Below, piece by piece: positions 34,410-42,627 of a stretch of DNA of 64,000 bases; position 1 is the stretch's first letter; every line of letters begins with the position of its first letter. The position numbers and the translations under genes were made by a program. The notes under the pieces are model-generated. The model was not told the origin of the DNA. It did not search any database and was given only the letters and a program-made list of their open reading frames with translations. Origin of the DNA: Alloiococcus otitis ATCC 51267 (GTDB taxonomy: Bacteria; Bacillota; Bacilli; Lactobacillales; Carnobacteriaceae_A); NCBI RefSeq assembly GCF_000315445.1, contig NZ_JH992959.1, forward strand, positions 18,274-82,273, given 5' to 3'.

Positions 34410-35786
34410 TTATTTAACATCAAGGAGGAGGTCTTTCGGGTCTTTTTGTAAAATGGAATAAGATGACAAAAGTAGGGCCAAAGCCAAAACAAAAAGGAGT
34501 AAAATTCCGACAAGCAAGATAGCTTGACCAGATAGTTGAACATTTAAGCTAGACAAAGTCTTGTTAAAACCGTCTACTTCTGCTCCCCCGCCAAGTCCAG
34601 TCGCTGCAGATTCTTGGGCAATGTTTTCTGCAATACCCGCTGTAACCCTTTGTAAAACACTATTGCCAATCCTTTTACCTAAAGCAGAAGCTAAAAAGAT
34701 CGATAAGGCAAAGCCTGGTAAAGCAAGGAAGAAGAGTTCAAGGGCAAACTGACCAAATAGCTGAGGCTTGGAGAACCCCAAAGACAAGTAGATCGCAACT
34801 TCCTTCTTACGGGCATTCAGCCATAAGAAAAGAAGAAGGGCAAGGATCAAGCCAGCAAAGATCAGTGACCCTGCCAAAAGTTGGTCGGCTAGCTGGTAAA
34901 TACCGGAGACGGATGCCTGAAGAGCTGGATAGTTGGAAGCACTCTTTATCAATGTGTAGTCCCGCCAGTTAATATTCAATTGACCCAGGTCCTTGATCAC
35001 TTGGTCCAAGTCTTTGTCTCCCTTGACAAAGAAGGTCGCATCCTGGTAAACCGCGGTTTCTTCTGTATTGCCATAAACCTTGGCAGCAGTGTCTATGTCA
35101 GTGACTAGGGTGTTTTCATACAATTCTTGGGCGGCCGTCACCCCTCCCTCATTGTGGCCGTCAAAAAGTCCTTTGATGGTAACTTCCACCCTCTCATCTG
35201 CCCCTTTTTCATTGTCAGCATCATAAAGGTTAGACTTGAGGGTGAATGTGTCGCCCACTTTTAACTTATTTTTCTCAGCCAGGTCCTTGTGCATTAAGAC
35301 CTGGCTTTTATCTTGGTTGGTCAGGTGGTCTCCTTCAACCAGCTTGTAAGCTCCTGAGACGAATTTTGTCTCCTGGTCTGATTCATTAACCCCAGTCAAC
35401 ATGACAGCTGAGCCAAATTTTTCAGCCCGGTCTGGCGTTTCATTGGCCAGGGTCTGGTCTGTTTGAACAATGTCCAAATCCTCCAAGTTAGCCACACTGT
35501 TAATCCGCTTGACATAGCCTGCAATATCTTTGGCATTGGCAATTTTCTGGATGTCCTCTCCCTTGACATTACCTCCACCACGAGGGGTTCCCATATTGAC
35601 TTGTCGGTTGATTTCCATGGTAAAACTATTGGTGATATTCCCAAAAGTTTCTCTTGCAGCTTGGTCAGTAGCTCCCTTGATAGACCAAGAAATTAAAGCC
35701 AGGGCTGACATAGCAGTCATAATGAGTAAAATAATGAGGGATTTAATTTTCTTCCGTGTTACATAGGCAAATGCATTTTTAACCAT
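34410..35786 (-). CDS. FtsX/MacB-type ABC transporter permease, second
   Basis: 458 residues: an N-terminal transmembrane helix after the start MVKNAFAYVTRKKIKSLI, a large extracytoplasmic domain of about 250 residues (residues 40-300), then three helices in the typical FtsX C-terminal block with LFLWLNARKKEVAIYLSLGFSKPQLF. This is the MacB-like architecture of exporters or mechanotransducing complexes for peptides and lipids. It lies two bases after its ATPase. Its partner permease at 36.4 kb has the same plan, so the complex is probably a heterodimer. Confidence 0.88.
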   Translation of the reverse strand: MVKNAFAYVTRKKIKSLIILLIMTAMSALALISWSIKGATDQAARETFGNITNSFTMEINRQVNMGTPRGGGNVKGEDIQKIANAKDIAGYVKRINSVANLEDLDIVQTDQTLANETPDRAEKFGSAVMLTGVNESDQETKFVSGAYKLVEGDHLTNQDKSQVLMHKDLAEKNKLKVGDTFTLKSNLYDADNEKGADERVEVTIKGLFDGHNEGGVTAAQELYENTLVTDIDTAAKVYGNTEETAVYQDATFFVKGDKDLDQVIKDLGQLNINWRDYTLIKSASNYPALQASVSGIYQLADQLLAGSLIFAGLILALLLFLWLNARKKEVAIYLSLGFSKPQLFGQFALELFFLALPGFALSIFLASALGKRIGNSVLQRVTAGIAENIAQESAATGLGGGAEVDGFNKTLSSLNVQLSGQAILLVGILLLFVLALALLLSSYSILQKDPKDLLLDVK

Positions 35787-35788
35787 GT

Positions 35789-36436
35789 CTAAACCTCCTG
35801 AATTAAGTTTTGGCTTTGGTATAATTTTTTATCTTTAAGTTCTAGAATATGGTCAGCAGCTTGGGCCACTTCCTTGCTGTGGGTGACCACAATTACGCAT
35901 TTGTTTCGGCCATGAGCCAAGTCTTTAAAGAGGGAAATGATGTCTGTTGCCGTCCCTTCGTCTAGGTTTCCTGTTGGCTCGTCCGCCAAAATAACTGGCG
36001 CTTCAGAGGCCAAGGCCCGACCAATGGCTACCCGCTGTTGCTGGCCACCAGAGAGTTTGAGAACATTGCGTTTGACTTGGTCTTGGCTCAAGCCCAAGTC
36101 CAGTAATATCTGACTTGATGCTTGCTTGTTAACTAGCCGGACATTCTCCAGTGGGGTGAGGTAGTCGATCAAATTGTAATTTTGAAAAACTAGGGAAATA
36201 TTATTTTTTCGGTGGCTCCTATACCCCTCTTGGCTGATATCTGCCTCTTGGAACAGGACTTGACCGGAACTAGGCTTGTCTAAACCTGCCAATAAGGATA
36301 GCAAGGTTGATTTGCCTGAACCAGACTTGCCAATAATAGCGTAAAATTGACCGGGTTCAAAAATGTAGTGTAGGTTCGATAGGACTTTTTCCTTGCCGTA
36401 GCGGTAGGTGAGATTGGTTATTTCTAAAAGTTTCAT
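35789..36436 (-). CDS. ABC transporter ATP-binding protein (MacB/LolD type)
   Basis: 215-residue ATPase with Walker [16 protein letters not shown]-loop in [12 protein letters not shown], signature [16 protein letters not shown], Walker [13 protein letters not shown] and the H-loop VVTHSKE. The short loop after the Q and the GNLD variant are typical of LolD/MacB/BceA-type ATPases. It lies between two FtsX-type permeases in one operon and energises both. Confidence 0.93.
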   Translation of the reverse strand: MKLLEITNLTYRYGKEKVLSNLHYIFEPGQFYAIIGKSGSGKSTLLSLLAGLDKPSSGQVLFQEADISQEGYRSHRKNNISLVFQNYNLIDYLTPLENVRLVNKQASSQILLDLGLSQDQVKRNVLKLSGGQQQRVAIGRALASEAPVILADEPTGNLDEGTATDIISLFKDLAHGRNKCVIVVTHSKEVAQAADHILELKDKKLYQSQNLIQEV

Positions 36437-36446
36437 CTTTTTGCTC

Positions 36447-37835
36447 CTAACTCATTTGCGATAAGATCGCCTTTGGTTTTTTAACTAAAATCATAGCGGA
36501 TGCTACAAAAACAGATAAGACAATAATAAGAAGTAAAATACCATAACTTTGGCCCAAGATGAGGAGGTTCTGCTTTAAGCCAAAGTCTGTTTGGAGTAAA
36601 GGGACTGATAAGACTTGACCTAGGACTTGGTTTAAAAGCATTCGACCCAGTAAGAAAGAGATCAGGAGGCCTGGCAAAGAGACCAGGATGAGTTCTAGGA
36701 TAAATTGGCCGATAACTTGTAATTTGCTAAAGCCAATCGTTAAGAGGACGCCAATTTCATATATTCGTTCACGTAACCATAAGATTAAGATAAGGGAGAG
36801 GGCAAGAGCTCCCGCAATTAAGATGGCCAAGGTCATCACCTGTATAATCTGGCGAATTCCAGCTAAGGAAGCCTGGGCTGTTTCATAGGCCTCTGTGTTC
36901 TCCTCTACCCGAAACTTAGCTGGTGCACCCCCCATTTCATCTAATTTTTTAGAAATTTTATCTAATTGGTCGGGCCCTTTTGCAAAAACGGCAATTTGGC
37001 TGACTTCTTGTTTACTCCCCTTTAAGTGAAGGGCAGTCTGGCTAGAGGCGTAGTCGGTATAGACCATATTCTCACTCAAGTCAGAAGACAGGCCCGTGTA
37101 GTTTTCCTGCTTTTTACCCGAAAAAATACCCACGATTTCATATTCCTGACTTTCCAAACTTTCCTGGCTTTCCGGATCAAACTTTTCATTGCTCGGTCTT
37201 TCTAGACTTTCCTCGTCTTCTGGGCCCTGTTTTTTATTGTCCTGGCTTCCCGGACTGCCCTCGCTTTCTGGACTAGGGTTTGCCATAGTTTCATCATTTT
37301 CCAAATCCAGCATTTGCAAACTTAGCTTGTCCCCCAAGTCTAACTTGTTGGCTTGGGCAAAATCTTGATGGACTAGGGCTTTATGCTGGTCCCCCTCCTG
37401 GATCCCCCTACCTTTGACAAGAGTAAAAACGCCAGAAGTGAACAAGGGATCTCGGTCTGTTTGACTGATCGCTTGGAGGGAAAGCAAGTTTTCCAAATCA
37501 CTGGCTAAATCATCTCGGTTTACCTTTTGGTCACCAGTGACCGGCTGACTCCCCAAGCTTTGAGCTAAACCCTCATATTGGTAGACCAGGCTTTGAACAC
37601 TCGGGTCTCCTTGAAGCCAAGATAAGTCGCCCACTTGAAAGTGACCTCCCCCCTCCTTTCCCTTAATGGTTAAAGAAGAGTTGGACGATTGATAGAGGCT
37701 AGCTTGAACCTGGTCGCTAGACTGGAGGATAGCCAAGCAAGCATATAAGGCAGACAAAACCAAGCATATGAGGGTAAAGATGATCAAGGTCCGAGACTTT
37801 TTCCGGATCACATAAGCCAAGGCATTTTCAACCAT
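36447..37835 (-). CDS. FtsX/MacB-type ABC transporter permease, first
   Basis: About 462 residues: MVENALAYVIRKKSRTLIIF as the first helix, a large extracytoplasmic domain that includes a low-complexity stretch of Ser, Glu, Pro and Gln near residues 195-235 (repeats like PESQESLESQEY), and a C-terminal block of three helices with LILWLRERIYEIGVLLTIGFSKLQVIGQF. The start at 37835 is supported by AAAGGAG and by alignment with the sister permease; the frame runs to 37889. First gene of permease-ATPase-permease. The acidic insert is absent from the sister protein and could bind a cationic ligand. Confidence 0.87.
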   Translation of the reverse strand: MVENALAYVIRKKSRTLIIFTLICLVLSALYACLAILQSSDQVQASLYQSSNSSLTIKGKEGGGHFQVGDLSWLQGDPSVQSLVYQYEGLAQSLGSQPVTGDQKVNRDDLASDLENLLSLQAISQTDRDPLFTSGVFTLVKGRGIQEGDQHKALVHQDFAQANKLDLGDKLSLQMLDLENDETMANPSPESEGSPGSQDNKKQGPEDEESLERPSNEKFDPESQESLESQEYEIVGIFSGKKQENYTGLSSDLSENMVYTDYASSQTALHLKGSKQEVSQIAVFAKGPDQLDKISKKLDEMGGAPAKFRVEENTEAYETAQASLAGIRQIIQVMTLAILIAGALALSLILILWLRERIYEIGVLLTIGFSKLQVIGQFILELILVSLPGLLISFLLGRMLLNQVLGQVLSVPLLQTDFGLKQNLLILGQSYGILLLIIVLSVFVASAMILVKKPKAILSQMS

Positions 37836-37960
37836 ATTTTTGCTCCTTTCTAGGCTGGACAACCAGCCCTTGTTTTTATCTAATTTCATTTTAGGCGGGA
37901 AATATGAAAGCTATATGAAATGGAAAATTTTATTTGGACTTGACTCTGCTGACTTTGAAA

Positions 37961-38114
37961 TTTCTCGTATAACAATTGTTGTTTGAGAAAAGAACGGAAG
38001 AATTCTCTAATAACGTTAGTTGTTTGAGAATAATCTGCTGAAATTCTCGTATAACATTTATTATTTGAGAAAAACCCACAAGAATTCTCAAATACCTATT
38101 GTTATTTGAGAAAA
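37961..38114. repeat. Four palindromic repeats of about 40 bp, family B
   Basis: Four successive units of the type AATTCTCGTATAAC...GTTATTTGAGAA(A/T), each able to form a hairpin (TTCTC...GAGAA), separated by about ten variable bases. They fill the gap between the ABC exporter and the ABC-F gene, a stretch of 450 bases with no credible reading frame. Confidence 0.82.
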
Positions 38115-38222
38115 TTACCATAGTTATATAATAACATATGTTCTCAATACTAGCCGACCACACTTCCCCAAGTCAAGCTCTTATTTGAACAACCGCTGCC
38201 AAGCTAACCCCTAAAACACAAA

Positions 38223-38262
38223 TAACCCACCACCTTATTTTCCAATAAGGTGGTGGGTTGCT
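38223..38262. terminator. Bidirectional terminator behind the ABC-F gene
   Basis: AACCCACCACCTTATT pairs perfectly with AATAAGGTGGTGGGTT. Confidence 0.88.
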
Positions 38263-38289
38263 TACAGTAAAAGTTTGCACTATAAAACT

Positions 38290-39891
38290 TTATCGGGATC
38301 TTTTTAATTCCATTAAACGGTCAAATTCCTTCTCTAGTTCTTCCCTTTCCTCGCTTGTCAATTCCATGGCTGCTAAGCGGTTATTGATGGAAGTCAGGCG
38401 AAAATCAAGACGTAAGTCGCTTTCATCATCTGGACTTGGTTTTTGCTTTTCCTTTTGGTACTGAGCCAAGTTGCCTGGGAAGGTCTTTATCTTTTGGTCT
38501 TCGATCAAGAGTAAGTCAGTGGCTACTTTATTGATAAAAGAGACATCGTGACTAACAAACAGGAGGGGGCGGTCATAATTTACTAGTAAGCTTTCCAAGG
38601 CTTCAATGGTTCCAATATCTAGATAGTTGCACGGCTCATCCATCATTAAGAAATTGAAGTCTCCGGTCACTAACTTAGCTAATTTTACCTTGGCTTTTTC
38701 GCCATCACTCAAGTTAGCTACTTTTTTTGAAACTTGGTCCCCTTTAAAAGTTAGCCGGGCTAAGATGATCCTTGTCAAGGTCTCGTCATAGATGGAAGTT
38801 TCTTCTACATTAGCTAGCACTGACTTTTCTAAGTCAAGAGTGCTGGTCAATTGGCTGTAGTAGCCAATTTTCAACTTGGGATGAACATAAACTTCCTTGT
38901 TTAAGATCATTTGAAGCAAGCTGGTTTTACCAGACCCATTGTCTCCGATCAAGGCCCATTTGCGACCATTAGCAATCTCTAGTTTGGCCTGGTCAAAAAT
39001 CACTTTCTGACCAAATCGCTTGGTCAGCTCTTGGGATTTTATGAGAGTTTTTGATTGGATCTTATCCTGTTCAGGTATGGTCAATTGGATGTCCTGGTCT
39101 TTTTCAGGTTTTTCCTTAACATCTAACTGATTCAGCCGAGACTGGACCGCTTTGGCTTGCTTGTCTAGTTTCTTTTTATTCTGCTGGCCACCCATCTTGT
39201 GGAGTCTAGCTTCAGAATTCCCCATACGATTAGGAGTCTTTCGGACATTTGCCGACTGGTCTTCAATCTCTTGGGTTAAATTTTCTAACCGAGTTTTCTC
39301 TTTGACATACTTATCATATTCTCTTTCCTTGAACTTCTGCCTTCTGAGCCTTTCTTCAAGGTAAAATTGATAATTACCATTGTATAATTCAAATTTCCCA
39401 GCCGAAAGCTCCATAATCTTATTGCATGTTTTGTTGATAAAGTCGCGGTCATGGGATACCATCACATACCCCTTCTTCCGAGCTTTCAACCTGCTAGCTA
39501 GCTTTTCTTTCTGGTCAATATCCAGGTGGGAAGTCGGCTCATCAATTAAGAGAAAAGCCTCTTGGTCTTTTAAGAGACTAGTTAGCTTTAAACGCTGGTA
39601 CTGGCCAGGGCTTAAACTTTCATCAGGGTCCAATTGAGCCCTAGAGTAGGTCTCGCCAGAAAAATCCAAATCCTTGGTCTCATCATTCATCAGCCAGATT
39701 AATTCAGTTGAAATTTCTAGCTGTCCCTCATAGTCTGGGTCTATCCCAGCTAGAATTTTTAAAAAACTAGTCTTCCCTGCTCCATTATTTCCTATCAAGC
39801 CTACCTTGTCTTGGTCACTTATAGACAAGTGGTCAAGATGAAATAAATTTCGATCAGCAATAGATTTGCTCAAATGATTCATGTTTAGCAT
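38290..39891 (-). CDS. ABC-F subfamily ATPase, probable ribosome-protection (antibiotic resistance) type
   Basis: 533 residues with two ABC modules and no membrane part: Walker A LIGNNGAGKTSFL and LIGDNGSGKTSLL, signatures LSPGQYQRLKL and LSDGEKAKVKL, Walker B FLLIDEPTSHLD and FLMMDEPCNYLD. Between them lies a long charged linker (residues about 190-290, e.g. KEREYDKYVKEKTRLENLTQEIED) of the sort that reaches the ribosomal exit site. Resistance ABC-F proteins (Vga, Lsa, Msr, VmlR types) displace bound antibiotics. The upstream leader peptide and attenuator-like hairpins are typical for resistance members rather than housekeeping ones. The drug class cannot be told. Confidence 0.87.
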   Translation of the reverse strand: MLNMNHLSKSIADRNLFHLDHLSISDQDKVGLIGNNGAGKTSFLKILAGIDPDYEGQLEISTELIWLMNDETKDLDFSGETYSRAQLDPDESLSPGQYQRLKLTSLLKDQEAFLLIDEPTSHLDIDQKEKLASRLKARKKGYVMVSHDRDFINKTCNKIMELSAGKFELYNGNYQFYLEERLRRQKFKEREYDKYVKEKTRLENLTQEIEDQSANVRKTPNRMGNSEARLHKMGGQQNKKKLDKQAKAVQSRLNQLDVKEKPEKDQDIQLTIPEQDKIQSKTLIKSQELTKRFGQKVIFDQAKLEIANGRKWALIGDNGSGKTSLLQMILNKEVYVHPKLKIGYYSQLTSTLDLEKSVLANVEETSIYDETLTRIILARLTFKGDQVSKKVANLSDGEKAKVKLAKLVTGDFNFLMMDEPCNYLDIGTIEALESLLVNYDRPLLFVSHDVSFINKVATDLLLIEDQKIKTFPGNLAQYQKEKQKPSPDDESDLRLDFRLTSINNRLAAMELTSEEREELEKEFDRLMELKRSR

Positions 39892-39909
39892 AAAAATCCT
39901 CCTCGTCTC

Positions 39910-39930
39910 AGAGAGGATTTTACCCTCTCT
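39910..39930 (-). promoter_or_regulatory. Attenuator hairpin before the ABC-F gene
   Basis: AGAGAGG pairs with CCTCTCT directly behind the leader stop codon. The CCTC arm can alternatively pair with the GAGGAGG ribosome site of the ABC-F gene, so two exclusive structures are possible. Confidence 0.65.
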
Positions 39931-39962
39931 TACTGGGCGGGTCGTCTGCTATATATTCTCAT
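39930..39962 (-). CDS. Leader peptide of the ABC-F gene
   Basis: A 10-residue frame, MRIYSRRPAQ, with one of the best ribosome sites in the window (AAGGAGGT, spacing 7-8). It ends at the base of the attenuator hairpin 40 bases before the ABC-F start. Short leader peptides of this kind stall antibiotic-bound ribosomes and thereby turn on resistance genes; the Arg-Arg-Pro run is a plausible stalling sequence. Confidence 0.75.
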   Translation of the reverse strand: MRIYSRRPAQ

Positions 39963-40051
39963 TGGTCTGTACCTCCTTGTTAAGATAGCCTAAGTATAAC
40001 ATACTCAAAGGAAAATTCTTCTTTTTTGGTAAGGGCTTAGCTAATCAAGTC

Positions 40052-40084
40052 AAAAAAGCCATCTAAGCTGACTTGCTTAGATGA
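40052..40084 (-). terminator. Terminator of the transporter-pheA-tyrA operon
   Basis: CATCTAAGC pairs with GCTTAGATG around AAGTCA; on the minus strand GCTTTTTT follows. Confidence 0.88.
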
Positions 40085-40093
40085 CTGTCTTGC

Positions 40094-40975
40094 CTAATTA
40101 TTTTGAACTTTAAAGTCCATCTTCTCCAATGCAAGCCGGCGCTTGGCCCCTTCTTCTAGCAGGGTCATTAAACTTGCTTGGTCTTCATCCTCCAACGCCT
40201 TTTTCAACAGGTCAAACTGGTCTTGGAAGTTGGCCATGGCCCTCAGGAGGGCTTCTTTATTATGGAGGAAGAGTTGCTGCCAAAGGGGGGCATTGATATT
40301 GGCGATCCGGGTCAGGTCGCGGTAGGAGTCCCCCATAAAGTCAGCCGTCTCCTGGCCAGCTTGGTCACTGTTAATTAGGGAAATGGCTAGGATGTGGCAG
40401 AGCTGGCTCACATAGGCCACCATCCGGTCATGGGTTTGGTAGTCCACCTGACGGACACTTTTGAAGCCAAGAGCTGTTAAGAGCTGGGTCAAAAAGTGGA
40501 CGTTTTCTGGCTTATTAGCGGGTCTTGGGGTTAGTAAATAGTTGGCTTGGTCAAAGACCGTCTTGTCAGCATAGGCAAAGCCCTGGCTTTCCCGACCGGC
40601 CATGGGGTGGCCAAAGATAAAGTCGACTTCCTCTGGTAAAATCGCCACCACCTCTTCTACCACTCCCCCCTTGACCCCAGTTACGTCAGTTACAATCGCC
40701 CCCGCCTTAAAAGAATCCCGGTGGCCTTTGACGAAGGCAATCAAGTCATCAGGGTAGAGGGTGATGATGACCAGGTCAGCTTGCTGCAAGATCTCCCGGT
40801 TAACTAACTCCCCCTGGTCAATGACCCCAGCTGCAAGCGCCTGGTCAAGGGTTCGGCCATCCCGGTCAATTCCCATCAGCTTAACCGGAAAATCTTCTTG
40901 CTCCTTCAAGGCCCAGGCAAAAGACCCGCCGATAACCCCCAGGCCAACAATGGCAATCTGAATTGTATCTTCCAT
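40094..40975 (-). CDS. tyrA: Prephenate dehydrogenase
   Basis: 293-residue NAD-dependent enzyme turning prephenate into 4-hydroxyphenylpyruvate for tyrosine. Seen: the NAD loop IVGLGVIGGSFAWAL, VTDVTGVKGG, the catalytic-His FGHPMAGRESQGFAYA and LLTPRPANKPE, then the helical dimerisation part with MVAYVSQLCHILA. There is no C-terminal ACT domain, so Tyr feedback on the enzyme is not expected from that route; the Phe/Tyr leader upstream supplies control instead. Last gene of the operon, 12 bases after pheA. Confidence 0.92.
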   Translation of the reverse strand: MEDTIQIAIVGLGVIGGSFAWALKEQEDFPVKLMGIDRDGRTLDQALAAGVIDQGELVNREILQQADLVIITLYPDDLIAFVKGHRDSFKAGAIVTDVTGVKGGVVEEVVAILPEEVDFIFGHPMAGRESQGFAYADKTVFDQANYLLTPRPANKPENVHFLTQLLTALGFKSVRQVDYQTHDRMVAYVSQLCHILAISLINSDQAGQETADFMGDSYRDLTRIANINAPLWQQLFLHNKEALLRAMANFQDQFDLLKKALEDEDQASLMTLLEEGAKRRLALEKMDFKVQNN

Positions 40976-40987
40976 AGTCTAGTCTCC

Positions 40988-41869
40988 TTAGTCAATAGCA
41001 AGGGGTTGGAAGGCCCCAATGATTTGGATATATTCACTGGCAAAGGCTAAGTTTTGCCACAAGAGTTGGTAGTCTCCCCCCAGATTGCTAACATCCACCT
41101 CGATAAAGAACCCGTAACGGAAAGGCTGGTTGGCAATGGGTCTGGCATCCAGTCCTTCTAGGTTGCAATCAAAAAGGTCAAAAATATTGAGCAAACGAAC
41201 CAAAGAGCCTGGCTGGTGCTTGGTTTCCACATAAATCATCCACCGGGTTCGGCTAGGATATTGCTTAAAATAGTCCTCTAATTCCTGGTCTAAGTCCAGT
41301 GGTGTCTTTGACCAGTGCTTGGCTAGGAAAAAACGAGTGGTATTGGTCTCTTCTGTTTGGATATGGTCCAAAAGAGGAACAAGCTGGTAGAGTTCACCAT
41401 TTTGCGGACCAGCCAAGGCAGCCTTCTTGGGGTCTCCTTGTTCATGGATATACCATGCCGCCTGAGCCGTGTCAGTAAATGGAACTGGTTCAATTTGAGG
41501 ATGAGCCTCAAAAAAGGATTGGCACTGGGACAAGGCTTCCGGGTGGGAGTAAACCTGGCGGACCTGGTTCAAACTTGACTCCGGCAGGCCCCACAAGGTA
41601 TGACGAACAGGTTGGTAGCGCTCTTCTTCCACAAAGATGTCCCGGCCCTTAAACAGGTCTAGGGTCCGGGTGATCAAGCCAGTGGTGGAGTTTTCAACCG
41701 GGAAAACACCCAAGTCAACCTGGTCCCCCGTCAACCGGTCCAAAACTTCAGGAAAATTCAAACAGGGAACAACTTCAGCCTGACCACTTTCCTTAACTCC
41801 TTCTTTTAAGTAAGTTTGTATCACAGTTTCAGAATACGACCCTGCAATGCCTTGATAAGCAACTTTCAT
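40988..41869 (-). CDS. pheA: Prephenate dehydratase
   Basis: 293-residue stand-alone enzyme making phenylpyruvate for phenylalanine. Seen: MKVAYQGIAGSYSE, the PVENSTTGLI motif, SHPEALSQC, the catalytic TRF in NTTRFFLAKHW, and a C-terminal ACT domain (KHQPGSLVRLLNIFDLFDCNLEGLDARP) for allosteric Phe control; the ESRP-type site is replaced by ARPIANQPF. It lies between the ATP-binding gene of an amino-acid ABC transporter and tyrA in an operon preceded by a Phe/Tyr leader. Confidence 0.93.
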   Translation of the reverse strand: MKVAYQGIAGSYSETVIQTYLKEGVKESGQAEVVPCLNFPEVLDRLTGDQVDLGVFPVENSTTGLITRTLDLFKGRDIFVEEERYQPVRHTLWGLPESSLNQVRQVYSHPEALSQCQSFFEAHPQIEPVPFTDTAQAAWYIHEQGDPKKAALAGPQNGELYQLVPLLDHIQTEETNTTRFFLAKHWSKTPLDLDQELEDYFKQYPSRTRWMIYVETKHQPGSLVRLLNIFDLFDCNLEGLDARPIANQPFRYGFFIEVDVSNLGGDYQLLWQNLAFASEYIQIIGAFQPLAID

Positions 41870-41883
41870 AACTTTCCTACTTT

Positions 41884-42617
41884 CTAAACCTTGAGGCCTT
41901 TGATAAAAGCCGCTGTCCGTTCACTATTGGCCTGGTCAAAAATCTGACCTGGTGGCCCTTGTTCGATAATGAGGCCCTTTTCTAAGAAGCAAACCTGGTC
42001 AGAAACCTCCTTGGCAAAATTCATTTCATGGGTAACCAAGACCATGGTGGTCTCCCCATAGGCAATTGACTGAATCAAGTCCAGGATACCGGCAACCAAT
42101 TCGGGGTCCAGGGCTGAAGTGGGTTCATCAAACAAGATGACCTCAGGCTGGATGGCCAAGGCCCGGGCAATGCCAACCCGCTGTTGCTGGCCGCCCGACA
42201 AGTGAGAGGGGTAGTAGTCTTCCCGGTCCCCCATCCCACTTGGTTGAGGTAGTAGCGGGCTAGGTCCTTGGCCTCTTTTTTGGATCTTTTTTGGACCATA
42301 ATCAGGCTTTCCATAACATTTTCTAAGGCCGTCTTTTTAGAGAAAAGGGCATAATTTTGAAAAACCATGGCTGTTTGTCGCCGGATCTTTAAGAGGTCTG
42401 CTTGACTAATGGCTTCAATATCATAGGCTTGGTCAGCCATTTCAATTGTCCCATTATCAGCCGGCTCCAAGAAGTTGATGGTCCGAAGCAAGGTGGACTT
42501 GCCAGAACCGGATGACCCGATGATGGTTAAAACATCCCCAGTGGCTACCTCCAAGTGGATATCTTTTAAGACTTGGTGGTTGCCAAAAGACTTGTTCCAA
42601 TTCGATAGTCGTAACAT
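41884..42617 (-). pseudogene. Amino-acid ABC transporter ATP-binding protein, frameshifted
   Basis: Together the two frames give a normal GlnQ-type ATPase of about 244 residues: Walker [22 protein letters not shown] and Q-loop VFQNYALF in the first frame; signature [17 protein letters not shown], Walker B VILFDEPTSALD and H-loop LVTHEMNFA in the second. The frame breaks near 42230, where the minus strand reads GTGGGATGGGGGACC; one added base would give V-G-M-G-D-R-E. Either a real single-base deletion or a sequencing error in a G-rich run. Partner genes are directly upstream (see the broken permease); pheA and tyrA downstream are intact. Confidence 0.87.
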
Positions 42618-42627
42618 ACTTTCCCTC

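Noticed and set aside
37961..38114. CRISPR-like array between exporter and ABC-F gene
   Set aside because: The repeats are imperfect palindromes with only about ten bases between them; spacers are too short.
42075..42234. Programmed frameshift in the ATP-binding gene
   Set aside because: No slippery heptamer or downstream structure typical of recoding is visible, ABC ATPases are not recoded, and the neighbouring permease is broken as well.
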